Shown here: piece after piece, positions 6,296 through 12,150 of the stretch
How positions within the stretch are numbered: the stretch's first letter is position 1
How the letters are laid out: the number at the start of each line of letters is the position of its first letter
Source: a virus
Strand: one strand, 5' to 3'
DNA: 22,932 nucleotides
IMG/VR virus record: IMGVR_UViG_3300042445_000806
Span: 1 to 22,932 of that record
The notes under the pieces: model-generated
Seen by the model: only the letters and a program-made list of their open reading frames with translations
What the model was told of the DNA's origin: nothing
The model's database searches: none
Translations under genes and position numbers: made by a program

Positions 6296-8803
6296 TTATG
6301 TTATTGATTTGCCTCGGAGTTTTCTAGTATTAGAATCTGTCTCTTTGGTGTTTGTCAATATTCCATTGGCAGCAGTATTTAACCTATCTAACTTGTCACC
6401 GATGCTTTCTAGAGCCGCTCTTTCAGTTGTACGATCCAATTCTTCGAATCGTTTCTTAAAAAGACTAAATCCTTCGTTAAATATTTTAAATTCGCCACTT
6501 AATGAATTGATGCCTTTGGTTATTTTACTCAATCCTGTTTCATCTAAATTTTTAAAAGAAGTAGTTAATGCATTAACTTCTCCTCTTAGTAATCTCATCT
6601 TTCCAGTACTAATTTCAATGTTCTTATTGGCAGTTTCTGGTATTATTAATTTGTTATAGTCTAACTTGTCCAGGGCCAAAGTCAATTCTTTTATCTGTAC
6701 TATTGATGCGGCTCGCATCTTCATAGCCTCTTTGGAAGTTGCATCTTCTGGTAGATATGGAAGTGCAGTGTCAGGAGCAGGTGCCGAAGCAGGTGCCGCA
6801 GCCTGGCCAGGAGTTTTTTTGGCATATGCGGCTGGATCTTTGTTGTATTCAGCAAGATCGGGTTTATCCCAAGGTCTACCAGTGGATGGATTTATTTCCA
6901 TACCTTTGTAAGGACCTTCTTGCGGGAATGGATAGTCTTGACCAGCATTTCCTGACATGGTCAGTAAGGTTAAAGGAACAGATAATCTGGCGCCAGCGCC
7001 TAACACGTTTCTTGGATTTATTGGAAGTTTTCCACTTCTTCCGGGTGTCTTACCGCCGGGTTTGTTTCGGTCTGGGCCATCAGGTATATCAATATCTGGG
7101 CCGCCATTCATATTCCTCATAATAGCACGGGCCAAGGCCATTTGTACTATTGTCGATCCGAACAGTGCTAAAAATCCTGCACCTAATGCTGCATACGTCC
7201 ACGGGCTGGTAAACATTTCAGATAATATTGCTTTGAATGCTGGAGCGACTAATTCTCCTAACTTTTTAAAAGCAAAATTCAATGCGGCAGCAACTCCTCC
7301 AGGACCGTTGAGTATGGCTACAAACTGTTCTAAAAATCTAGTAAGAGCAGGTATTACTTTTTGAATGTTATCAGCAACTAATTTAAACACTGGCATTAAT
7401 GCCTTTAACAGTTGTTCTCGTAGGGCCATTAATTGTTTGTCAAGATTTAACATGTTTTTACTTGTGTCTTTTAATGCTTTGCCTTGAGCAACTTGGGCGG
7501 CGGCCGCTTCTTGACCAAATTTGTCAAGTCCTATCATAGTGGACGCGGCTAGGCCAGTTTTGCTATTTAGATTTAACATTTGTCCAGTAGTGACACCGGT
7601 TGTTTCCATCAATTTACCCATTCTTATGGACTCTTCTCTAATAACTTTATTGGCTTCTTCTTGAGATACTGTGCCTTTCCTTAATTGCATTGACAGTTTC
7701 ACCAATGCAGGAGAATTCCTTGCTATGTCCATGGCCAAGTCATTGCTGGCACTAGGTACACCGTTGTTCAGCATTAAATCGGCCATAGCGTCTGCATAAT
7801 CTTTGCCTACCTCAGGAACCTTACTCAGTGCTGCCATGAACGATTGTGTTTCTTTTCCCATTGAGCCGAGTTGTCGATAAAATAATTTTAATCGCTTATC
7901 CGACATTTGTTCAGCCAACGCTTTTTGGGCTTCTTGGCGAGTCATACCATGCACACGGGACAGCATATCTAACTGTAACAAATGTTCTTTAGTGCTTTCA
8001 TTTAATTCATTCTGGTTCATGTTTTGAGCACGACCAAGACGAGTCTGCATTGCAAGATACCCTGCGGTCAAGTCAGCAGTTTCTTCCATGCTGAATCCTA
8101 ATCTTGCTAAACCTTGTTGAAATGGTCCTTGTAGACTTTTGTTAACCGCAGTAAAAATTTTAGCACCAGCAGTGGTATTTCCACCTAGTTGTGCCAGTGC
8201 TGAACTGTTTTCAGTAATGGCTTTTACAAACACTTCTAATGGCAACCCGGCACGAGCAGCCATGTCTCTCATAGTGTTAATACCACTGCCAAAATCTGCA
8301 CCAACTGTACTTAATTTCCTGAACATGTCTATCTGTTCCTGCATGGCTTTGCCCACAGCACCAATAATTGGCCCAATTATTGGGATGCCGCTAAGTGCAT
8401 CAGTAAAATCAGTAACTTTAGGTGTTGCAGAACTGAACGCAAAGTTAAGAGTTTTGCCTATGACATTCCCAATGCTGTTTAAGACGCCGACTACGTCTCT
8501 AAGACCATCCATGAATTTTTTTCGTTTTTCTTTTTCTTCTTCTATGCGTTTGTTAAGTTGATCTCTGCGTTCTATTTCCTCGGCTATGGATTTTCGATTT
8601 TTGTTATTTTGTTCAAGATTTTTTTGTTGTTCTTTAGTTGTACGTTTTAGTGCTTCTTCATATGCTCTTTGTATTTTGGCTGCTTCACTTTTATTTGAAT
8701 TAGTGGCCAAAGTGGCTTGAAGCAACGCATACAGTGTTGCTTCAGTTGCGGCATTTTCTAACAAAATCGGTTGCCCGCCTAATTCACCAGTGACTTCAGC
8801 CAT
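6296..8803 (-). CDS. candidate tail tape measure protein (gp29-like role)
   Basis: The 835-residue protein is the largest in the left half. Residues 40-100 form a strongly charged coiled coil, 135-150 a small hydrophobic Gly/Ile/Pro patch (SGIPIIGPIIG), 170-470 a mostly helical body, and 535-560 a clear hydrophobic stretch (YAALGAGFLALFGSTIVQMA) that could span a membrane. Residues 565-690 are Pro/Gly-rich linker and the end is again helical/coiled. A long helical rod with an internal transmembrane-like patch is typical of tail tape measures, which set tail length and may exit into the host membrane. It sits directly opposite gp26, and in T4 the tape measure gene 29 follows 26-51-27-28. A GGGTGA ribosome site precedes ATG at 8803. 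The call rests on architecture and context, not on a recognised domain; another virion protein is possible. Confidence 0.6.
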   Translation of the reverse strand: MAEVTGELGGQPILLENAATEATLYALLQATLATNSNKSEAAKIQRAYEEALKRTTKEQQKNLEQNNKNRKSIAEEIERRDQLNKRIEEEKEKRKKFMDGLRDVVGVLNSIGNVIGKTLNFAFSSATPKVTDFTDALSGIPIIGPIIGAVGKAMQEQIDMFRKLSTVGADFGSGINTMRDMAARAGLPLEVFVKAITENSSALAQLGGNTTAGAKIFTAVNKSLQGPFQQGLARLGFSMEETADLTAGYLAMQTRLGRAQNMNQNELNESTKEHLLQLDMLSRVHGMTRQEAQKALAEQMSDKRLKLFYRQLGSMGKETQSFMAALSKVPEVGKDYADAMADLMLNNGVPSASNDLAMDIARNSPALVKLSMQLRKGTVSQEEANKVIREESIRMGKLMETTGVTTGQMLNLNSKTGLAASTMIGLDKFGQEAAAAQVAQGKALKDTSKNMLNLDKQLMALREQLLKALMPVFKLVADNIQKVIPALTRFLEQFVAILNGPGGVAAALNFAFKKLGELVAPAFKAILSEMFTSPWTYAALGAGFLALFGSTIVQMALARAIMRNMNGGPDIDIPDGPDRNKPGGKTPGRSGKLPINPRNVLGAGARLSVPLTLLTMSGNAGQDYPFPQEGPYKGMEINPSTGRPWDKPDLAEYNKDPAAYAKKTPGQAAAPASAPAPDTALPYLPEDATSKEAMKMRAASIVQIKELTLALDKLDYNKLIIPETANKNIEISTGKMRLLRGEVNALTTSFKNLDETGLSKITKGINSLSGEFKIFNEGFSLFKKRFEELDRTTERAALESIGDKLDRLNTAANGILTNTKETDSNTRKLRGKSIT

Positions 8804-8825
8804 AATAATTTTTCACCCAAAATAT

Positions 8826-8846
8826 GCGCATATAAATACTATGCGC
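8826..8846 (+). promoter_or_regulatory. late promoter TATAAATA within an inverted repeat
   Basis: TATAAATA at 8831-8838 is an exact match to the T4 late promoter element recognised by gp55-type sigma. It lies 34 bases before the gp26 GTG start. It is framed by a 7-bp inverted repeat, GCGCATA (8826-8832) and TATGCGC (8840-8846), with 7 bases between the arms. The first arm overlaps the first two bases of the element. An operator or chance symmetry are both possible. Confidence 0.75.
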
Positions 8847-8851
8847 TATTT

Positions 8852-8859
8852 TATTTATC
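8852..8859 (-). promoter_or_regulatory. late promoter element GATAAATA for the head cassette
   Basis: On the minus strand this reads GATAAATA, one mismatch from TATAAATA, and lies 49 bases before the tape-measure candidate. Predicted starts of this promoter and of the plus-strand one both fall near 8843-8847, so the two late promoters overlap face to face. It could drive the whole minus-strand head cassette. Confidence 0.55.
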
Positions 8860-8872
8860 GGAGTTAAAAATC

Positions 8873-9730
8873 GTGGAAAATATCAGACAAAATCCTTTGC
8901 ACAAGTATTTTAGACAACCTAAAATATATCTTAGATTGCCTAGTTCAGGAAATTTCTATCCTGAAGGAGCATTGGAGAAAACAGAAAACGGAGAATACCC
9001 TGTGTACTCTATGACTGCAAAAGATGAAATTGTAATGAAAACACCTGATGCGTTAATGAACGGTCAGGCAACTGTAGATATAATCCAAAGTTGTATACCC
9101 AATATTAAAGATGCTTGGAAAGTTCCTAGCATTGATCTTGATGCTATACTGGTAGCAATACGTATTGCTACCTACGGAGAGATGTTGGATGTCAATGCCA
9201 TGATTCCAGGCTTAGACGAAGAGCGCACCTACGAAACTGATTTAAGATTAGTATTGGATAAACTGATTAATTCTACATTTGACACTGTTTGTAAAATCGA
9301 TGATACGTTTGAAGTTAGAATACGTCCGTTAAACTATGCAGAGTTTACTAAAAATTCTACTCGTAGTTTAGAAGAGCAACGTATAATTCAAATTGTTAAC
9401 GATGACAAGTTAGACGATGCAGACAAACTTGAAAAGTTTGCTGTGAGTTTTAGAAAATTAACAGAAATTACTATCAACATGGTGAGTTCCGGTATTATGT
9501 CTGTGATTACACCCGAAGGTACAGTAGATGATCCTGCGTTTATTCAAGAATTTGTCAACAATGCAGACAAAGATATACTAAAAAGTATCATTGCGCACTT
9601 AGACGAGCAAAAAAAGAAATTCAACATTGAACCTTTTAAAGTACGTTCTTCTCCAGAAGAAATCGAAAAGGGTGCGGCAGCAGAATTTGAAGTACCTATT
9701 ACATTGGACAGTTCAAATTTTTTCGCGTAA
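8873..9730 (+). CDS. 26: baseplate hub assembly protein gp26
   Basis: The 285-residue product resembles the gp26 / T4 base plate protein family of marine T4-like phages. It has the N-terminal PLHKYFRQPKIYLRLPSSG, then YPVYSMTAKDEIVMKTPDAL and the segment VDIIQSCIPNIKDAWKVPSIDLDAIL (positions 67-92 approximately), which is the most recognisable block. T4 gp26 (208 aa) is needed for hub formation. Translation starts at GTG 8873 with GGAG nine bases upstream. The last codons are AAT TTT TTC GCG before TAA at 9728-9730. The run of six T and a hairpin across the stop form a likely -1 frameshift site into the next frame. This would make gp26 the short partner of a frameshifting tail-assembly chaperone pair. 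Identity is firm; the chaperone role is inferred. Confidence 0.88.
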   Translation: MENIRQNPLHKYFRQPKIYLRLPSSGNFYPEGALEKTENGEYPVYSMTAKDEIVMKTPDALMNGQATVDIIQSCIPNIKDAWKVPSIDLDAILVAIRIATYGEMLDVNAMIPGLDEERTYETDLRLVLDKLINSTFDTVCKIDDTFEVRIRPLNYAEFTKNSTRSLEEQRIIQIVNDDKLDDADKLEKFAVSFRKLTEITINMVSSGIMSVITPEGTVDDPAFIQEFVNNADKDILKSIIAHLDEQKKKFNIEPFKVRSSPEEIEKGAAAEFEVPITLDSSNFFA

Positions 9731-9745
9731 GGCTCCTTAGCCTTA
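9715..9745 (+). other. candidate programmed -1 ribosomal frameshift signal
   Basis: Two overlapping slippery heptamers occur in the gp26 frame: A AAT TTT (9715-9721) and T TTT TTC (9718-9724). The second allows perfect re-pairing in both sites. A 7-bp perfect hairpin follows, TAAGGCT (9728-9734) / AGCCTTA (9739-9745), with loop CCTT. It starts 3 or 6 bases after the heptamers and contains the gp26 stop codon. The -1 frame is open from the slip through ATG 9766 to the stop at 9952-9954. A fusion of 360 residues would result (284 from gp26 plus 76). The P2 E/E+E' site T TTT TTG is a close parallel. Confidence 0.75.
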
Positions 9746-9765
9746 GTCTGAATGAAGCACTAGAC

Positions 9766-9954
9766 ATGATTAAGGGGCTTGATAATCAAGTTAAAGAAAT
9801 CAAAAACGAGATATTCAGGCTGTGTTGGTACATGCGCGGTAGTGTGACCATTGATGAAGGGTTTGCCTTGACATATGATGACAGAGTCATCATCTCAGAC
9901 ATCATTAAAGACAATTTAGAAACTACTAAAAAAACACAGATGCCGTTCTTTTAA
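9766..9954 (+). CDS. small gene in the -1 frame after gp26 (gp51-position; tail-chaperone extension candidate)
   Basis: The free-standing frame gives 62 residues (MIKGLDNQVKEIKNEIFRLC, then WYMRGSVTIDEGFALTYDD and ending in LETTKKTQMPFF). A similar small protein is recalled after gp26 in other T4-like marine phages. It occupies the place of T4 gene 51, the hub assembly catalyst, but is far shorter than T4 gp51 (249 aa), so homology is not claimed. There is no good ribosome site before ATG 9766. The frame is open upstream to the gp26 slippery run, adding RVRLLSLSLNEALD. LNEALDMIKGLD reads as continuous amphipathic helix, suggesting that the true N-terminus lies upstream and that the product is normally a -1 fusion to gp26. 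Its last four bases overlap the convergent gene's stop. Confidence 0.75.
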   Translation: MIKGLDNQVKEIKNEIFRLCWYMRGSVTIDEGFALTYDDRVIISDIIKDNLETTKKTQMPFF

Positions 9955-9959
9955 ACGGC
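9942..9959. terminator. hairpin at the convergent gene ends
   Basis: A 6-bp perfect inverted repeat, GCCGTT (9942-9947) / AACGGC (9954-9959), with loop CTTTTA spans the overlapping stops of the plus-strand gene ending at 9954 and the minus-strand gene ending at 9951. It could stop transcription from both sides. The stem is short, and only the minus strand has a T-rich run nearby, after about 10 bases, so this is tentative. Confidence 0.35.
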
Positions 9960-10889
9960 CACTGCTACTCGTCTACGGCCTCGTCGCGGCGCAGAAACTT
10001 TAACGCTGGATTGAGGAGCAGGTGCAGCCGCTGGTTTTGGATTAGCCATTTGATTCTGTGCATTAGCCGCTGCCGCTTTCTGTTTTTCAGCCCTTATCTG
10101 TGCAGGTGTTTGTGCAACAGGTGTTGATGGCGCAGGATTGGCTTTCATTTGTGCCTGTGCCGCATTTGCAGCCTGTGCTTGTTTAGTTGCACGAATTTGT
10201 GCAGGAGTCATATTGCTGGTATTAACAGGTGCAGTAGTTGTTGCGGCAGTTTTAGAGGCCGCGGCAGGATTTTGCAATGCTGTTTGCGCAGCCAAAACAA
10301 TCTTCTTAAGATCTTTCTTATTCATCTGCGGAATAACTTGTAACAATGCAGGAATATTAAATGGCTGATTTGACGGATTTGTAGGTGTTTGTGTATTAGG
10401 TGCTTGTGCGCCAGGAGTTGACTGTTGTGCTTGATTAGGCTGAGTTGACTGTGGTGCAGTCTGTGTCGCAGTATTACCACCAGCACCTGCTGTGGAGGCT
10501 ACAGCGCCTCCAGCACCACCAGAACCTTTAATATATTCTTGTGCAGTTTTATTAAGAATAGCAAACACTGAATCTTTGTCAGCACTGCCAGTGAGGTTAG
10601 GCGGTACATTTTGTGTAGGAATGCCGTTCTTCAACATAAAGTCTTTGAGATCACCGAGTGTTGCTTCGGCTTCAGGACGACCAGCAGTTCTCAAATATCT
10701 TTGATATTCTTTATAATAACGATTAGCAAATTGTCCAACATCTGCTTTACTGTCTAATTGCCCAGCCCATGTCTTTAATCCAGCGGCACTTAATGCGGCT
10801 GCACCAATACGCTTCGCGGCTTGTCCTAGCATACCAGCAGGCCCTTCAGCAATCTGTTTATTTTCAGAAAGAATTTCTATCGCTTTCAT
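9951..10889 (-). CDS. low-complexity Ala/Gln/Pro/Thr-rich protein, function unknown
   Basis: The 312-residue product has a folded-looking N-terminal third: an amphipathic start (MKAIEILSENKQIAEGPAGM), a Gly/Ala helix, then a helical block with FANRYYKEYQRYLRTAGRPE and LGDLKDFMLKNGIP. Residues 122-175 are Gly, Thr, Gln and Pro linker. A short helical block (176-207, NIPALLQVIPQMNKKDLKKI) separates it from a second disordered part. That part holds two copies of a ~25-residue repeat beginning TPAQIRA (near 228 and 261). The extreme C-terminus is basic (PRRGRRRVAVAV). The MK-x-x-EIL-type start is common among T4-like marine phage proteins. AAGGATAG is a good ribosome site. No family is recognised; a virion or nucleic-acid-binding role is only a guess. 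The stop overlaps the convergent small gene. Confidence 0.7.
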   Translation of the reverse strand: MKAIEILSENKQIAEGPAGMLGQAAKRIGAAALSAAGLKTWAGQLDSKADVGQFANRYYKEYQRYLRTAGRPEAEATLGDLKDFMLKNGIPTQNVPPNLTGSADKDSVFAILNKTAQEYIKGSGGAGGAVASTAGAGGNTATQTAPQSTQPNQAQQSTPGAQAPNTQTPTNPSNQPFNIPALLQVIPQMNKKDLKKIVLAAQTALQNPAAASKTAATTTAPVNTSNMTPAQIRATKQAQAANAAQAQMKANPAPSTPVAQTPAQIRAEKQKAAAANAQNQMANPKPAAAPAPQSSVKVSAPRRGRRRVAVAV

Positions 10890-11405
10890 TCACTTCTATC
10901 CTTAAGATACAATATTTAGTATCAATATAGATGAACTACGTTCATCTGTTCTTCGCTTGCGCTCGAACTATTCGACTTCTTTTATTAATTATAGGAATTT
11001 ATTAAGTGCGAAGCACATTAAATATTATCTAGATTGTGTAGTCACACTTCGCCCTGGCGGGCAAAGTTATTTTGAACATTATCTGAGTTGAGCAGTTCAC
11101 TTAGCGTTGGCACTATAGTATTTCTACTTGCTTAGGCGGTCATCCGGTACCTAATCGTGCTGTCTTATATGACGGCGGTATACAAACATACGCTAACATG
11201 CGTGTATACGTGGGGCGTATTTCCCCTCTTTTAGCCTTTTATAATTGTCTTAAACAGCAAAACCGGTTGTATGTAGGCATATCCGATCTACGTCCTGTTA
11301 AGGATAGTTGCTGAGTACTGTTGCGGCACAGATTTCCGTCCCTGAGACCCGAGGTCCAGTTGTTCTTAGACACTTGATATAAGCCAGTGCAAGCCAAAAA
11401 CCGCT
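10890..11405. ncRNA. gene-free, inverted-repeat-rich region; candidate structured RNA
   Basis: About 516 bases without a convincing reading frame, in a window where other gaps are under 90 bases. Visible hairpins include AGATGAAC/GTTCATCT (10929-10947, 8 bp, 3-base loop); GTGC/GCAC (11006-11016); and ACTTCGCCC/GGGCAAAGT (11046-11067), which is fully paired only on the minus strand, where the odd pair is G-U. Others are TGAAC/GTTCA (11073-11099), GTATACA/TGTATAC (11178-11209), GGGG/CCCC (11212-11226, followed by TCTTTT on the plus strand) and nested GTAG/CTAC inside ACAG/CTGT (about 11254-11298). I recognise no tRNA, tmRNA, RNase P or group I intron core. Transcription, strand and boundaries are not shown by the sequence. 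It lies downstream of the GIY-YIG gene on the minus strand, so it could also be a long 3' leader. Confidence 0.4.
10913..10920 (-). promoter_or_regulatory. weak late promoter-like element upstream of the Ala/Gln-rich gene
   Basis: The minus strand reads ACTAAATA, two mismatches from TATAAATA, 24 bases before the gene start at 10889 and just before its AAGGATAG ribosome site. Placement is good but the match is poor. The 8-bp hairpin at 10929-10947 lies just upstream. Confidence 0.25.
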
Positions 11406-11840
11406 TTATTTTGCCTTAGATTGTTCTAACAGCCGTTGCCTAAGTATGTTTGAACCGCCTACTCTAACGTTGATAATACCGTTATAGTAGTCATCGCTTT
11501 CCAGTACTCTGCGTTCAAACTGTTCTCTTGCCTCCAGATATGACATTTCTGCCTTGGACATGCAAAGATATAGTATTTCTCTTGTGAAATTTTCCGGACC
11601 TAGTGCGTGGACATCTGCATTGAGCCTATCAGATGAACCATAGTAGTCGCGCCAATCGCTTTCTACTACACTTCTTCTTTTAAGTTTTTTGCCTTTGAGT
11701 GGTGGTTTGGTGCGTTTAAACTGTGCTAGTTTTTTGCCTATGTATTTTTGTCCGGTTTGTAGATTCGTAATAAGATACACAAAGCCAATATAGCCTTCTG
11801 GAATCTCTTCTACAGGTTGATTTTGATACGTCCACAGCAC
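11406..11840 (-). CDS. GIY-YIG family nuclease
   Basis: A 144-residue single-domain protein with the GIY-YIG endonuclease core. The first motif is G-F-V-Y (residues 19-22) and the second is K-Y-I-G-K-K (32-37). A basic loop (residues 38-57) and SDWRDYYGSS follow, then the FTREILYLC strand. YLEAREQFERRVL contains the candidate metal-binding Glu103, and Asn120 lies in YYNG. It lacks the extra DNA-binding modules of free-standing homing enzymes such as the T4 Seg proteins. A similar GIY-YIG gene near gp46 is recalled from cyanophages, so it may be a resident rather than an invader. It follows the 101-aa gene by 4 bases, at the end of the gp55-gp47-gp46 unit. Cleavage target is unknown; homing, repair or host DNA breakdown are all possible. 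Confidence 0.85.
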   Translation of the reverse strand: MLWTYQNQPVEEIPEGYIGFVYLITNLQTGQKYIGKKLAQFKRTKPPLKGKKLKRRSVVESDWRDYYGSSDRLNADVHALGPENFTREILYLCMSKAEMSYLEAREQFERRVLESDDYYNGIINVRVGGSNILRQRLLEQSKAK

Positions 11841-11844
11841 AATG

Positions 11845-12150
11845 TTAATTAGTGTTTGTGTCGTCCTTAGCCTGTTCTTTTTGGCGTTGCCTGTCTATTT
11901 TTCGTTGCCTGCGTTCGCTGGGTTCTGTGGGCTCAATACCCAACATAGGATTCCCGTGCATTTTAATTCTTGTTTCTTGTATTTCTCTGCGCCTGTGTTT
12001 AATTAGTGGTGAAATGTCGTTGAGAGCCGCACGAGCATCTCTGGCACTTTGAATATATCCAAAGTTTTCAAATTTCTCGTTGGCTGTACAGTATCTAATA
12101 AATGCCTTGACAATTTTGTCATGCAAACTATCTTCTATTTCGTCACTCAT
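11845..12150 (-). CDS. conserved hypothetical protein downstream of gp46
   Basis: A 101-residue soluble, mostly helical protein. The N-terminal part (LHDKIVKAFIRYCTANEKFE) resembles a small protein encoded beside gp46 in T4-like marine phages, recalled without an alignment. The C-terminal third is strongly basic and charged (RRQRKIDRQRQKEQAKDD), which could bind nucleic acid. No catalytic motif is visible. It overlaps the end of gp46 by 8 bases and is 4 bases before the GIY-YIG gene, indicating coupled translation within the recombination unit. Function unknown. Confidence 0.7.
   Translation of the reverse strand: MSDEIEDSLHDKIVKAFIRYCTANEKFENFGYIQSARDARAALNDISPLIKHRRREIQETRIKMHGNPMLGIEPTEPSERRQRKIDRQRQKEQAKDDTNTN

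Noticed and set aside
6231-7364. Several plus-strand frames of 80-142 codons
   Set aside because: They are antisense to the gp20/tape-measure genes, have no ribosome sites and no family-like composition.
11212-11232. GGGG/CCCC hairpin followed by TCTTTT as a plus-strand terminator
   Set aside because: The stem is only 4 bp with a 7-base loop, and no plus-strand gene feeds into it. Kept only as one element of the possible structured RNA.
10890-11405. tRNA, tmRNA, RNase P or group I intron in the gene-free segment
   Set aside because: No T-arm GTTCRA pattern with flanking pairs, no ANDN...LAA-type tag frame, no RNase P core and no recognisable P7 region were found by reading both strands. The GIY-YIG neighbour alone does not make an intron.
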